NCBI RefSeq assembly: GCF_014208045.1
Contig: NZ_JACHML010000001.1
Location: 1,860,001-1,924,000, forward strand
DNA length: 64,000 bases
Source: Microbacterium thalassium
GTDB lineage: Bacteria > Actinomycetota > Actinomycetes > Actinomycetales > Microbacteriaceae
Direction: 5' to 3'
In this document: one piece after another, positions 55,549 to 64,000 of the stretch
Layout: every line of letters begins with the position of its first letter
How positions within the stretch are numbered: position 1 is the first letter of the stretch
Notes under the pieces: model-generated
What the model saw: the letters and a program-made list of their open reading frames with translations, nothing else
What the model was told of the DNA's origin: nothing
Database searches by the model: none
Made by a program: the position numbers and the translations under genes

Positions 55549-56538
55549 CTAGAAGACGGGGCGGATGGCCCCGACGATCTCTTCGCCGCCCATGACGGTC
55601 GTGCCGAGCCCTGTCACCGCGTCGGCGACGTCCGGCGCCGCGAGTGCGCCGGCCCGCTCGAGGAGGCGCAGGGCGACCACGTGGGCGGCCCGCGGACTGC
55701 CGTCCAGCATCTTGAGGGCGACCGTCGTGCCGTCGGGCGCGACGACGGCGAGCACGCCTTCGGCGCCGTGCTTGGCGAAGACCCCCAGGCGCTCGATGAC
55801 GACGGTGTCGGGCCGCCCGGGACCATGGATCGTCCACGGGTGCTCGCGGACCGTCTGCACCAGGGTCCCCGCGCTGCGGTGGAGGGCGAACGGCGACGTG
55901 GTCGAGGACGTGCCGATGCGGTGGATCGCCTTGGCGAGACCGAACAGGCTCATGGCGTGGACCGGGGCGCCGCAGCCGTCGACGGCGGTCGCGGCGACCT
56001 TCTCGCCGATGAGCCGCTCGACGACGTCGCGGATGTGCACCTGCAGAGGATGCTCGGGGTCGAGGTAGCCCGACGTGCTCCAGCCGGCCGTCGCGCACGT
56101 CAGGAGCATCGCGGCGTGCTTGCCGGAGCAGTTCATGCGCACGCGGGCCGGTTCGGCGTGATCGCGCACGAGCTCGTCCCGGGCGGCGCGATCGAGCGGC
56201 CAGGCGGGCGGGCAGCCGAGGTCGTCCTCGCCGACGCCGGCCGCGCCGAGGATGTCGCGGACGACGCCCACGTGGCGGTCGGTGCCCGAGTGGCTCGCCG
56301 TCGCGAGACCGAGGGCCTCGCCCTCCAGCGGCGCACCCGCCGAGAGCATCGCGAGCGCCTGCAGGGGCTTGAGGGTCGAACGGGGGAGGATGAGCGCTGA
56401 CGGGTCGCCGAGCGACTCCGCGATCGCGCCGTCGGGGGTCATGACGACCGCCGATCCGGCGTGGCGGGACTCGACGAATCCGCTGCGCTCGACAACGGCG
56501 AGTTCGACGGCTTGCGAGACGGCGAACGTGTGCGGCAC
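55549..56538 (-). CDS. L-asparaginase II family protein
   Basis: 329-residue protein of the Rhizobium-type (class 3) asparaginase II family, unrelated to the AnsA/AnsB fold. Family marks: RSGFVESRHAGSAVV, LPRSTLKPLQALAML with the 'RSxxKPxQ' active-site Ser and Lys, ATASHSGTDRHVG, MNCSGKHAAML with a conserved Cys, and DGCGAPVHAM. It should hydrolyse asparagine to aspartate and ammonia. GTG at 56538 with TAGGCT exactly 6 nt upstream. It is divergent from the OsmC gene. Confidence 0.9.
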   Translation of the reverse strand: MPHTFAVSQAVELAVVERSGFVESRHAGSAVVMTPDGAIAESLGDPSALILPRSTLKPLQALAMLSAGAPLEGEALGLATASHSGTDRHVGVVRDILGAAGVGEDDLGCPPAWPLDRAARDELVRDHAEPARVRMNCSGKHAAMLLTCATAGWSTSGYLDPEHPLQVHIRDVVERLIGEKVAATAVDGCGAPVHAMSLFGLAKAIHRIGTSSTTSPFALHRSAGTLVQTVREHPWTIHGPGRPDTVVIERLGVFAKHGAEGVLAVVAPDGTTVALKMLDGSPRAAHVVALRLLERAGALAAPDVADAVTGLGTTVMGGEEIVGAIRPVF

Positions 56539-56590
56539 CAGGTCAGCCTATCGCCGGGCGGGCGCCGAACCGCGTGACAGACTGTCCTCT
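56539..56590. promoter_or_regulatory. Divergent leaderless promoters of asparaginase and OsmC genes
   Basis: In this 52-bp gap TAGGCT (minus strand, 56545-56550) lies 6 nt before the asparaginase GTG, and CAGACT (plus strand, 56578-56583) lies 7 nt before the OsmC ATG. Neither gene has a ribosome-binding site. Confidence 0.5.
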
Positions 56591-57067
56591 ATGTTCGGCG
56601 AGCATCGATACCGTGTCCGGAGCGTGTGGACCGGTGACCGGGGCACGGGCACCAGCGGCTACCGCGACTACGACCGCGCGGTGAGCATCTCGGTCGAGGG
56701 CAAGCCCGAACTGCTCGCGTCCGCCGACAAGCCGTTCCGCGGCGACCCGGCGCGGTGGAACCCCGAGGACATGCTCGTGGCGGCCCTGAGCGAGTGCCAC
56801 CTGCTGTCGTACCTCCACGCGTGCGTGCAGGCCGGCGTCGTCGTGCTCGCGTACGAGGACGACGCATCCGGGCTCATGCGCGAGGACGGGAGCGGCGCCG
56901 GCCGGTTCCACGAGGTCGTGCTGCGCCCGCGGGTCACGATCGCGGACGCGGCGATGCGCGACGCCGCGCTCGCCGCGCACGAGACGGCGCACGGCTGGTG
57001 CTTCATCGCCAACTCGGTGAACTTCCCGGTGCGGCACGAACCCGTGATCGAGATCGTCGCCGGCTGA
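56591..57067 (+). CDS. OsmC/Ohr family peroxiredoxin-like protein
   Basis: 158-residue OsmC-fold protein. The redox cysteines are Cys69 in LVAALSECHLLSYLH and Cys137 in ETAHGWCFIANSVNFPV, with the partner Arg/Glu region DKPFRGDPARWNPEDML. Such proteins reduce organic hydroperoxides with lipoyl or thiol donors; the split between OsmC, Ohr and YhfA types cannot be made safely. It converges with the acyltransferase gene; the two stops flank a GCTGACG/CGTCAGC inverted repeat at 57063-57087. Confidence 0.9.
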   Translation: MFGEHRYRVRSVWTGDRGTGTSGYRDYDRAVSISVEGKPELLASADKPFRGDPARWNPEDMLVAALSECHLLSYLHACVQAGVVVLAYEDDASGLMREDGSGAGRFHEVVLRPRVTIADAAMRDAALAAHETAHGWCFIANSVNFPVRHEPVIEIVAG

Positions 57068-57087
57068 CGGCGGGACGGAGCGTCAGC
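57063..57087. terminator. Possible bidirectional terminator between convergent genes
   Basis: GCTGACG (57063-57069) and CGTCAGC (57081-57087) form a 7-bp inverted repeat that includes both stop codon regions. The stem is short and without T-runs, so support is modest. Confidence 0.35.
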
Positions 57088-57868
57088 GCCGCTCGTGCGG
57101 CAGCGCCTGCTTGATGCGGTCGATCGCGCCGTGCGGCGGAACCTCGTTGTAGGCGCCGGCGAGCTCCTGGCCGGACAGCGCGTGGATGGCCGACATGATG
57201 TCGTCGGTGGCGAGCCGGCGGGCGCGCCCCGACGTCGCCGGGCCGTGGTGCGCGAGGTCGAGCGGCTCGCCGAACCTGACCGTGATGCGGTGCTTGAGCG
57301 ACGGCATCCGCTGTCCCACCGGCATGACCTTGTCGGTGCCGATCAGCCCCACCGGCACGACCGGCGCTCCGGTCTGCAGGGCGAGGAAGGCCACGCCCGT
57401 CCGGCCCTTGTACAGACGCCCGTCGAGCGACCGCGTGCCCTCGGGGTACAGCGCGACGGCGCTCCCGGAGTCGAGGAGCCGCCGCTGCTGGTCGAGTGCG
57501 TCCAGCGCCGCCTGTCCGGCGCCGCGCTGGACGGGGATCGCCCCGATCGCGGTGAAGAACTCGCGCTGCGCCCAGCCCGAGAAGCCGGGGCCCTCGAAGT
57601 AGCTCGCCTTCGCCAGGAAGTGCACCGGGCGGGGCGCTGCGACCGGGATGGCGATCGAATCGATGAACGACAGGTGGTTGCTCGCGAAGATCACGGGGCC
57701 CGACTTCGGCACGTTCGCGCGCCCCTCGATGTGCGGGCGGTACACGAGGCGCGCGAGCGGCGTGATCACGACGCGACCCAGCGCGTACGTGATCCCCATG
57801 TGGACCGTGGCCGGCTCGGGCGCCGTGTTCTCGTCTTCGCGGGGTTCGGGTGTCTCCTCGGAAGTCAC
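57083..57868 (-). CDS. 1-acylglycerol-3-phosphate O-acyltransferase (PlsC-like)
   Basis: 261-residue peripheral membrane acyltransferase of phospholipid synthesis. The catalytic HX4D motif is in FASNHLSFIDSI; glycerophosphate binding is ALYPEGTRSLDGRLYKGRTG; VVPVGLIGTDKV is block IV. GTG at 57868 is supported by TAGCCT 6 nt upstream. The N-terminal 20 residues are acidic and probably not part of the fold. The acyl acceptor is inferred from the family. Confidence 0.92.
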   Translation of the reverse strand: MTSEETPEPREDENTAPEPATVHMGITYALGRVVITPLARLVYRPHIEGRANVPKSGPVIFASNHLSFIDSIAIPVAAPRPVHFLAKASYFEGPGFSGWAQREFFTAIGAIPVQRGAGQAALDALDQQRRLLDSGSAVALYPEGTRSLDGRLYKGRTGVAFLALQTGAPVVPVGLIGTDKVMPVGQRMPSLKHRITVRFGEPLDLAHHGPATSGRARRLATDDIMSAIHALSGQELAGAYNEVPPHGAIDRIKQALPHERR

Positions 57869-57880
57869 CAGTCGAGGCTA
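57869..57880 (-). promoter_or_regulatory. Leaderless promoter of the PlsC-like gene
   Basis: TAGCCT on the minus strand at 57875-57880, then 6 nt, then GTG at 57868. Confidence 0.55.
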
Positions 57881-57983
57881 TCGGGTCTTCGATACCACAT
57901 TCGGCATAGCCGACTCTCAGCACGCGGGCCGCCGACATGAGGGAGGATGGAGTGTTCCCACACACCACCCCCGAGGTCTCATC

Positions 57984-58928
57984 GTGCGCATCCGCCTGCT
58001 CTCCGCCGTATCCGTCGCCGCGCTGTCCGTGCTCGTCCTGACGGGATGCACATCGGCCGGAACCGAGTCGACGCCCGAGGCGACCGCCTCGGCATCCGCC
58101 GACCTGTGCGCGGTCGCCGCGCCCACCGGCGAGACCGCCGAGTCGATCTCGGTCAGCGGTGAGGTCGGCCAGTCGCCGACCGTCGAGTTCGAAGCGCCGC
58201 TGGACATCGTCAGCGCCGAGCGCACCGTGGCCGTCGAAGGCGACGGCGCGCAGATCACCGAGGGCGCCTACGTCTCCTACGCGCTGGCGATCTTCGACGC
58301 CACGACCGGCGAGAGCCTGCAGGAGGCCGGCTTCGGCGGCACCGCGCTCCCGGCCATGCAGATCAGCGTCGGCGGAGGCCCCGACACCTTCTTCGGCTGC
58401 GCGACCGCCGGCTCGCGCCTCGTGATGACCATTCCGGATGCCGGCAGCGGCGCGCAGGTCTACGTGATCGACGTCCTGGACGTCACGGCAGCAGACGCCT
58501 GGTGCTCGGTCTCCGAGCCCGGCGACGCCTTCCCGACCGTCGAGTTCGACGCCGACGGCAACCCGACCGTGACCATTCCGGATGCCGACGCCCCCGAGGG
58601 CGTCGAGGTCGAGGTGCTCGAGGCGGGCGACGGCGAGGTCGTCGAGTCCGGCGACAATGTGACCGTCGACTACCTGGGCGTGACGTGGAGCGACGGCGAG
58701 ACGTTCGACTCCAGCTACGAGCGCGGCGAGCCGGCGACCTTCCCCACGACCGGCGTCGTCTCGGGCTTCCAGCGGGCGCTGGAGGGCCAGACGGTCGGCT
58801 CCACCGTGCTCGTGTCGATGCCCCCGGCCTGCGCCTACGGCGAGGCGGGGTCGAGTACCAACGAGCTCGCCGGCGAGACGCTCGTGTTCGTCATCGAGAT
58901 CGTCGAGACCGCGCGCGGCGACCAGTGA
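57984..58928 (+). CDS. FKBP-type peptidyl-prolyl isomerase lipoprotein, tandem domains
   Basis: 314-residue exported lipoprotein. The signal peptide ends LVLTGC (Cys22). Two FKBP-like halves follow: the first (about 50-165) is degenerate, whereas the second (about 205-310) keeps VTVDYLGVTWSDGETFDSSY, GVVSGFQRALEGQTVGS and PPACAYGEAG, the usual active-site strands. It probably assists folding of secreted proteins outside the membrane. GTG at 57984 with GAGG about 8 nt upstream. Confidence 0.9.
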   Translation: MRIRLLSAVSVAALSVLVLTGCTSAGTESTPEATASASADLCAVAAPTGETAESISVSGEVGQSPTVEFEAPLDIVSAERTVAVEGDGAQITEGAYVSYALAIFDATTGESLQEAGFGGTALPAMQISVGGGPDTFFGCATAGSRLVMTIPDAGSGAQVYVIDVLDVTAADAWCSVSEPGDAFPTVEFDADGNPTVTIPDADAPEGVEVEVLEAGDGEVVESGDNVTVDYLGVTWSDGETFDSSYERGEPATFPTTGVVSGFQRALEGQTVGSTVLVSMPPACAYGEAGSSTNELAGETLVFVIEIVETARGDQ

Positions 58929-58958
58929 CCCGCGCGATGCGGCGCGTCCCGCGGTCGG

Positions 58959-58970
58959 TAGGCTGACGGG
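58959..58970 (+). promoter_or_regulatory. Leaderless promoter of dxr
   Basis: TAGGCT at 58959-58964, exactly 6 nt, then ATG at 58971; no ribosome-binding site. Confidence 0.55.
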
Positions 58971-60053
58971 ATGCGCCGCATCCTCATCCTCGGCTCCACC
59001 GGGTCGATCGGCACCCAGGCGCTGGACGTCATCCGCGCCAACCCTGCTCGGTTCGAGGTCGTGGGCCTGGCCGCCGGCCGGGATCGCGCCGGCGTCGCGG
59101 CGCAGGCCGCCGAGTTCGGCGTCGAGCACACCGCGCTCGGCGCGGTCGAGGCGGAGCAGCTGGTGCGCGATGTCGAGGCGGATGTCGTCCTCAACGGCAT
59201 CACCGGCTCGGTGGGCCTCGGCCCCACGCTCGCCGCGCTCGAGGCCGGGCGGACGCTGGCCCTGGCGAACAAGGAGTCGCTCATCGTCGGCGGCGATCTC
59301 GTGACCAAGATCGCGCAGCCGGGACAGATCGTGCCCGTCGACTCCGAGCATTCCGCGATCGCACAGGCGCTCCGGTCGGGCGAGCCCGGCGAGGTCCGGC
59401 GGCTGGTGCTCACGGCATCCGGCGGTCCCTTCCGGGGGCGCTCGCGCGACGAGCTCGCCTCGGTGACCCCTGCGCAGGCCCTCGCGCATCCGACATGGGA
59501 CATGGGCCGTGTGGTGACGACGAACTCGGCGACGCTGGTGAACAAGGGGCTCGAGGTGATCGAGGCGCACCTGCTCTTCGATGTGCCCTACGACGAGATC
59601 GACGTCGTCGTGCATCCGCAGTCGATCGTGCACTCGATGGTGGAGTTCGTCGACGGGTCGACGATCGCGCAGGCCTCGCCGCCCGACATGCGCCTGCCCA
59701 TCTCGTTGGGCCTCGACTGGCCGCACCGCGTGGCGGGCGTGGGCGCGCCGCTGGACTGGACGACCGCGACGGCGTGGACCTTCGAGCCGCTCGACGACGA
59801 GGCCTTCCCCGCCGTGCGCCTCGCCAAGCAGGTCGGCGGCGCGGGCGGGACCTACCCGGCCGTCTTCAACGCGGCGAACGAGCAGGCGGTGGACGCCTTC
59901 CACGACGGGAAGCTGTCGTTCCCCGGCATCGTCGAGACCGTCGCGGCGATCGTCGACGAGCACGAGGCGCCGGGTGAGCTCACGCGCGAGACGCTCGCCG
60001 ACGCCGAGGCCTGGGCGCGGGACGCCGCCGACCGTGCGATCGCGGCCCGCTGA
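58971..60053 (+). CDS. dxr: 1-deoxy-D-xylulose 5-phosphate reductoisomerase
   Basis: 360-residue NADPH- and Mn/Mg-dependent enzyme of the MEP isoprenoid pathway. NADPH loop [16 protein letters not shown] at the N terminus, [13 protein letters not shown], metal ligands in [21 protein letters not shown], and the flexible loop HPTWDMG. The C-terminal helical domain ends with [17 protein letters not shown]. Full length. ispG or rseP, which often follow dxr, do not; the convergent pfl genes do. Confidence 0.97.
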   Translation: MRRILILGSTGSIGTQALDVIRANPARFEVVGLAAGRDRAGVAAQAAEFGVEHTALGAVEAEQLVRDVEADVVLNGITGSVGLGPTLAALEAGRTLALANKESLIVGGDLVTKIAQPGQIVPVDSEHSAIAQALRSGEPGEVRRLVLTASGGPFRGRSRDELASVTPAQALAHPTWDMGRVVTTNSATLVNKGLEVIEAHLLFDVPYDEIDVVVHPQSIVHSMVEFVDGSTIAQASPPDMRLPISLGLDWPHRVAGVGAPLDWTTATAWTFEPLDDEAFPAVRLAKQVGGAGGTYPAVFNAANEQAVDAFHDGKLSFPGIVETVAAIVDEHEAPGELTRETLADAEAWARDAADRAIAAR

Positions 60054-60065
60054 GACGGGACCCGG

Positions 60066-60986
60066 TCAGTAGGTCGTGAGGCCGTGGGCGCGGAACCGCG
60101 CGCGCACCTCGTCGACGAGCTCGGGAGTGGGCGGCTCGACGTCGTCGAGCGCGTACTCGAGGCCGGCCGCGTGCCACTTGTCGCGGCCCATCTGGTGGAA
60201 CGGCAGCACTTCGACGCGCGAGACGGTGCCCGCGTGGATCTCGTTGAGAGAGGCGGCGTACTCCGCCACCCGCTCGACGTTCTCGGCGTCGTCGGTGAGA
60301 CCGGGGACGAGCACGAAGCGGATCCACACCTCGGGGCCGTGACCGTCGGCGCCGCGCTCGGCGATGCGGCGGCCGAAGGCCAGGGTCGGCTCGAGGTCGC
60401 GGCCGGTGACCTTCCGGTAGGTGTCGGGGACGCCCGACTTGACGTCGAGCAGCACCAGGTCGGTGTCCTCGAGCATCGCGTCGGTGGCGTTCGCGCCGAG
60501 GAAGCCGGACGTGTCGAGCGTGGTGTGCACGCCCATCTCCTTCGCACCGCGCAGGATGCGCGCGGCGAACGCCGGCTGCATGAGCACCTCGCCGCCGGAC
60601 AGCGTGAGGCCGCCGCCGGTGGCGGAGAACACCCCGAGGTACCGGCGGACGCGGGCCAGCAGCTCGTCGGCGGTGACCGGCTCGCCGTCCTTCATCTTCA
60701 TCGTGTCGGGGTTGTGGCAGTACAGGCAACGCAGCGGGCATCCGCTGAGGAAGACCGTGAGGCGCGTGCCGGGACCGTCGACCGCTGTGACCAGTTCCCA
60801 CGAGTGAACGGATCCGAGCTCACCTGCGCGCATCGCAGCGAGGCGCTCGTCGCGGTCGACGTCCCGGACGGCCAGACCGTCCAGACCCGCGCCGGCGCGG
60901 CGGGCCGGGCGGATCGACGGAGCGTCGAGTCGCACGTCCTGGCCCGGCCGAACCGGTGCGGTGATCTGGCAGGTCATCCGGATCAC
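60066..60986 (-). CDS. pflA: Pyruvate formate-lyase activating enzyme
   Basis: 306-residue radical SAM enzyme that generates the glycyl radical on PflB under low oxygen. The cluster motif CX3CX2C is in [31 protein letters not shown] and [18 protein letters not shown] are family-typical. About 50 residues precede the usual start of the domain (near [17 protein letters not shown]), longer than E. coli PflA (246). GTG 60986 overlaps the pflB stop (GTGA); ATG 60977 is a near alternative. Confidence 0.95.
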   Translation of the reverse strand: MIRMTCQITAPVRPGQDVRLDAPSIRPARRAGAGLDGLAVRDVDRDERLAAMRAGELGSVHSWELVTAVDGPGTRLTVFLSGCPLRCLYCHNPDTMKMKDGEPVTADELLARVRRYLGVFSATGGGLTLSGGEVLMQPAFAARILRGAKEMGVHTTLDTSGFLGANATDAMLEDTDLVLLDVKSGVPDTYRKVTGRDLEPTLAFGRRIAERGADGHGPEVWIRFVLVPGLTDDAENVERVAEYAASLNEIHAGTVSRVEVLPFHQMGRDKWHAAGLEYALDDVEPPTPELVDEVRARFRAHGLTTY

Positions 60987-63262
60987 ATCGATCCGTGGAA
61001 GGTGCGAGACAGCACGTCGAGCTGCTGCTCGCGGGTGAGACGGACGAAGTTGACGGCGTAGCCCGAGACGCGGATCGTCAGCTGCGGGTAGTTCTCCGGG
61101 TGCTCCATGGCGTCCTCGAGCGTCTCGCGGTTCAGCACGTTGACGTTCATGTGGTAGCCGTTGGCGCCGATGTAGGCGTCCAGCAGACCGCTGAGGTTGG
61201 CCACCTGCTCGTCCTTCGTGCGGCCCAGGCCCGAGGGGACCACCGTGTTGGTCAGCGAGATGCCGTCCTCGGCCTCGCTGTACGGCAGCTTCGCCACCGA
61301 CAGCGCCGAGGCGAGCATGCCGTGCGTGTCGCGCCCGTTCATCGGGTTCGCGCCCGGGGCGAACGGCTCGCCGGCGCGGCGGCCGTCGGGGGTCGAGCCC
61401 GTGGCCTTGCCGTACACGACGTTCGACGTGATCGTCAGCACCGACTGCGTCGGCACCGCGTCGCGGTAGGTCGGGTGCGTGCGCACCTTCGCCATGAACC
61501 GCTCCACGAGGTCCACCGCGATGTCGTCGGCGCGGTCGTCGTCGTTGCCGAACGTGGGGAACTCGCCCTCGGTCTCGTAGTCGACCACGATGCCGCGCTC
61601 GTCGAAGACGGGCGTCACGGCGGCGTACTTGATCGCCGCGAGCGAGTCGGCCGCGACCGACAGCCCGGCGATGCCGCAGGCCATCGTGCGCATCACGTTC
61701 TTGTCGTGCAGCGCCATCTCGATGCGCTCGTACGCGTACTTGTCGTGCGACCAGTGGATGCAGTTGAGCGCCTCGACGTAGGTGTCGGCGAGCCAGTCCA
61801 TCGTCTTGTCGAAGCGGGCCATGACGTCGTCGTAGTCCAGCATCGCGTCGGCGACGGGCGCGGCCGCGGGGGAGACCTGCTTGCCGCTGACCTCGTCACG
61901 GCCGCCGTTGATGGCGTACAGCAGCGCCTTGGCGAGGTTCACGCGGGCGCCGAAGAACTGCATCTGCTTGCCGACGCGCATGGGCGAGACGCAGCACGCG
62001 ATGGCCGCGTCGTCGCCCCACCGGCAGCGGATGAGGTCGTCGGACTCGTACTGCACCGCCGAGGTGTCGATCGAGACCTGCGCGCAGAAGTCCTTGAACC
62101 CCTGCGGGAGCTTGCTCGACCAGAAGACCGTCATGTTCGGCTCGGGCGCGGGCCCCAGGTTGTACAGCGTCTGCAGGAACCGGAACGAGTTCTTGGTGAC
62201 CATCGAGCGGCCGTCCTCGCCGATGCCGCCGATCGTCTCGGTGACCCACGTCGGGTCGCCGGAGAACAGTGCATCGTACTCGGGGGTGCGCAGGAACCGG
62301 ACGATCCGCAGCTTGATCACGAAGTCGTCGACGAGCTCCTGGGCCCGCTCCTCGGTGAGGGTGCCGGCGGCGAGGTCGCGCTCGATGTAGACGTCGAGGA
62401 ACGTCGAGGTGCGGCCGAGCGACATCGCCGCGCCGTTCTGCTCCTTGACCGAGGCGAGGTAGCCGAAGTACAGCCATTGCACGGCCTCGGCGGCCGTGGT
62501 CGCCGGGCCCGAGATGTCCACGCCGTAGCTCGCCGCCATCTGCTTGAGCTCGACGAGGGCCCGCAGCTGCTCCGCGTGCTCCTCGCGCTCGCGCGCGACC
62601 TTGTCCGAGAAGGGGCGGGTGTCGAGGTCGAGCTTGTCGAGCTTCTTCGCGGCGATGAGGCCGTCGACGCCGTAGAGGGCGACGCGGCGGTAGTCGCCGA
62701 TGATCCGGCCGCGGCCGTACGCGTCGGGCAGGCCGGTGACGATGTGGGCGCTGCGGGCGGCGCGGACCTTGGGCGGGTAGACGTCGAAGACGCCCTGGTT
62801 GTGCGTCTTGCGGTACTCGGTGAAGACCGTCTTGAGGGTCTGGTCGACCTCGTAGCCGTAGGTGTCGAGCGCGGTCTCGACCATGCGCCAGCCGCCGTTG
62901 GGCATGATGGCCCGCTTCAGGGGAGCGTCGGTCTGGAGCCCGACGATCACGTGGTCGTCATCGCTGATGTAGCCGGGGCCGTGGGCGGTGATGCCGGCGG
63001 GGGTGTGCGGGTCGACGTCGTAGACGCCCTTCTCGCGCTCCTCGGGGAACATGGCGCTCAGGGTGTCCCACACGCGCGTCGTGCGCTCGGTGGGTCCGGC
63101 GAGGAACGCCGCGTCGCCGTCGTAGGGCGTGAGGTTGCGCTGGATGAAGTCGCGCACGTCGATGGCGTCCTGCCAGGGGCCGGGGACGAATCCCGCCCAT
63201 GCCGTGGGGACCTGGTCGTGCTGCGACCCGGGGGTGGCGGGTGCTGCTTCTGCGATGCTCAT
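60983..63262 (-). CDS. pflB: Formate C-acetyltransferase (pyruvate formate-lyase)
   Basis: 759-residue glycyl radical enzyme that splits pyruvate with CoA into acetyl-CoA and formate. Adjacent catalytic cysteines are in [14 protein letters not shown]; the radical glycine is in [19 protein letters not shown] near the C terminus. Full E. coli length (760). ATG at 63262 has GAAGGA about 9 nt upstream. Cotranslated with pflA. It is oxygen-sensitive, so it points to an anaerobic or microaerobic mode. Likely controlled by the palindromes at 63355 and 63410. Confidence 0.97.
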   Translation of the reverse strand: MSIAEAAPATPGSQHDQVPTAWAGFVPGPWQDAIDVRDFIQRNLTPYDGDAAFLAGPTERTTRVWDTLSAMFPEEREKGVYDVDPHTPAGITAHGPGYISDDDHVIVGLQTDAPLKRAIMPNGGWRMVETALDTYGYEVDQTLKTVFTEYRKTHNQGVFDVYPPKVRAARSAHIVTGLPDAYGRGRIIGDYRRVALYGVDGLIAAKKLDKLDLDTRPFSDKVAREREEHAEQLRALVELKQMAASYGVDISGPATTAAEAVQWLYFGYLASVKEQNGAAMSLGRTSTFLDVYIERDLAAGTLTEERAQELVDDFVIKLRIVRFLRTPEYDALFSGDPTWVTETIGGIGEDGRSMVTKNSFRFLQTLYNLGPAPEPNMTVFWSSKLPQGFKDFCAQVSIDTSAVQYESDDLIRCRWGDDAAIACCVSPMRVGKQMQFFGARVNLAKALLYAINGGRDEVSGKQVSPAAAPVADAMLDYDDVMARFDKTMDWLADTYVEALNCIHWSHDKYAYERIEMALHDKNVMRTMACGIAGLSVAADSLAAIKYAAVTPVFDERGIVVDYETEGEFPTFGNDDDRADDIAVDLVERFMAKVRTHPTYRDAVPTQSVLTITSNVVYGKATGSTPDGRRAGEPFAPGANPMNGRDTHGMLASALSVAKLPYSEAEDGISLTNTVVPSGLGRTKDEQVANLSGLLDAYIGANGYHMNVNVLNRETLEDAMEHPENYPQLTIRVSGYAVNFVRLTREQQLDVLSRTFHGSM

Positions 63263-63344
63263 GACACGATTCCTTCTTCGTCGACTGGTCGGTCGCGTCG
63301 GTTCGCAGGCCCTCGTGGGGAGCCTTCCGGCGTGCCGTGATCTC

Positions 63345-63371
63345 AGGCTACTCCATGTGGTCAGACCACAT
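63345..63371 (-). promoter_or_regulatory. pflB promoter with 17-bp palindromic operator
   Basis: TAGCCT (minus strand, 63345-63350) fits a -10 box with a start near 63338. Directly upstream is the perfect palindrome ATGTGGTC-A-GACCACAT (63355-63371), centred near -25, where bound protein would cover the -35/-10 spacer. The TGGTCnGACCA core resembles sites of FadR-subfamily GntR repressors (PdhR and LldR class), known from the literature. Repression is inferred. Confidence 0.6.
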
Positions 63372-63409
63372 ATCAAGATGCACGGATTCCACAACAGCGG
63401 GCCGGGATA

Positions 63410-63450
63410 CGCGCGAGGGCTTTGTGGTCAGACCACAAAGCCCTCGCGCG
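63410..63450. promoter_or_regulatory. 41-nt perfect palindrome with second operator copy
   Basis: Two 20-nt arms (63410-63429 and 63431-63450) are exact reverse complements around a single A at 63430. The centre is TGTGGTCAGACCACA, identical to the core of the pflB operator 67 bp away; the outer part reads GCGCGAGGGCT/AGCCCTCGCGC. It lies 25 bp past the end of the MurE-like gene and could also act as that gene's terminator hairpin, but no T-run follows. Confidence 0.7.
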
Positions 63451-63474
63451 CGCGTGAGAGGGGTGCGCGCCGGT

Positions 63475-64000
63475 TCAGGAAGCGGGGAAGTCGAAGGGTC
63501 GCAGCGGATCCGAGATGACGACGTGATCGTCCGGATACGGCACCGGCCAATGGGGATCCGGCACGGGCCAGCCGGCCGCCCGCAGCGCCCGGCGGGCGAG
63601 CTCGCGCGCGGAGTACGGTGTGCGCACGCCCCGGATGTCCCGGTAGTCCTGGTGCCCCGGGCCGGCCCACAGGACCGCGTCGCCGTCGCCCACTCGCGCC
63701 ACCGTCTCGACGATGGCGCGCTCGGGCGGCGAGAACTCCAGGATCTCGGCCTCGGGTCGCGCGCGTCGTGCACCCTCGATGAGCGTCGCGCGGATCGAGT
63801 CGGGGTCCTCGAAGCGCGGGTGGTGGTCGGTGATCACGAGGATGTCGCTGCCCTCGACGGCGGTGCGCCCCATATCGTGGCGCTTGGTCGCGTCGCGGTC
63901 GCCGTCGGCGCCGAACAGCATGACGGTCTTCCCCGGCGTCACGCGCCGGATCGCGGCGAGCGTCTTCTCGAACGCGTCGGGGGAGTGGCCGAAGTCGACG
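63475..64000 (-). CDS. C-terminal part of a MurE-like Mur ligase (runs off the window)
   Basis: The last 174 codons of a leftward gene whose beginning lies beyond base 64000. Sequence VDFGHSPDAFEKTL matches the 'VDYAHTPDxLExxL' motif at the start of the MurE C-terminal domain; LFGADGDRDATKRHDMG matches its 'GxGGDRDxxKRxxM' loop. The site normally DNPR, which binds diaminopimelate in MurE, reads ITDHHPRFEDP. It may add another amino acid to UDP-MurNAc-dipeptide or be a paralogue of the main murE. Near the end is WAGPGHQDYRDIRG, the usual 'GKGHExyQ' region with changes. Confidence 0.85.
   Translation of the reverse strand, partial: VDFGHSPDAFEKTLAAIRRVTPGKTVMLFGADGDRDATKRHDMGRTAVEGSDILVITDHHPRFEDPDSIRATLIEGARRARPEAEILEFSPPERAIVETVARVGDGDAVLWAGPGHQDYRDIRGVRTPYSARELARRALRAAGWPVPDPHWPVPYPDDHVVISDPLRPFDFPAS

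Overview
The window is ordinary core chromosome of a high-GC actinobacterium. Three things point to Microbacteriaceae, most likely Microbacterium or a close relative (an inference). The argS-lysA-hom-thrC-thrB-rho-prfA gene order is typically actinobacterial. Coding sequences constantly carry the 'ggatgcc/gcatcc' codon-pair motif. Many genes start at GTG, either joined to the previous gene by ATGA/GTGA overlaps or preceded by a TANNNT box exactly 6 nt before the start codon. There is one tRNA gene. I see no insertion sequence, prophage, integrase or CRISPR array, and no stretch over 300 bases without a gene.

Layout. 1-5.7 kb: end of an unknown gene, a GNAT acetyltransferase, and a leftward five-gene peptide/nickel-type ABC importer operon (binding protein, two permeases, two ATPases, all overlapping by 4 nt). 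5.8-16.9 kb: small housekeeping and stress genes (alpha/beta hydrolase, AhpD-like protein with a PtpB-like phosphatase, arginase-fold protein with altered metal ligands, PspA plus a TPM-domain membrane protein, DUF3097 protein, trmB, CPBP protein, pterin carbinolamine dehydratase, FHA protein, DHFR-like protein). 16.9-28.9 kb: tRNA-Arg(CCG), transglutaminase, argS, a DUF2993 protein, lysA-hom-thrC-thrB, rho, prfA. 28.9-33.4 kb: a block that separates prfA from prmC, holding a glutamate decarboxylase, a holin-like membrane protein and a cysK-cysK-cysE cysteine operon. 33.5-43.9 kb: prmC, a Sua5/TsaC protein, a WecA/MraY-type transferase, an AtpI-like protein and the complete F1Fo ATP synthase operon atpBEFHAGDC. 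43.9-57.9 kb: yaaA, a proline-rich membrane protein, an aldo/keto reductase, a heterodimeric ABC exporter, a PP2C phosphatase with an orphan FtsK/SpoIIIE (EccC-like) ATPase, alanine dehydrogenase, asparaginase, an OsmC protein and a PlsC-type acyltransferase. 57.9-64 kb: an FKBP lipoprotein, dxr, pyruvate formate-lyase with its activase, and the end of a MurE-like ligase.

How the genes work together. lysA/hom/thrC/thrB serve the aspartate family; cysE/cysK make cysteine; rho, prfA, prmC, the Sua5 protein, trmB, argS and tRNA-Arg serve gene expression. The atp operon gives respiratory ATP, while pflBA suggests an additional fermentative or microaerobic mode. The pflB promoter carries a striking palindrome, TGTGGTCAGACCACA, twice 67 bp apart, one copy inside a perfect 41-nt palindrome; it resembles operators of FadR-type GntR repressors and is the strongest unexplained signal here. 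Other points worth checking are the widespread leaderless-start signature, a probable CTG start of atpB, a Rho lacking a recognisable N-terminal domain, a 19-bp tandem repeat before trmB, and the orphan EccC-like ATPase next to a PP2C phosphatase.
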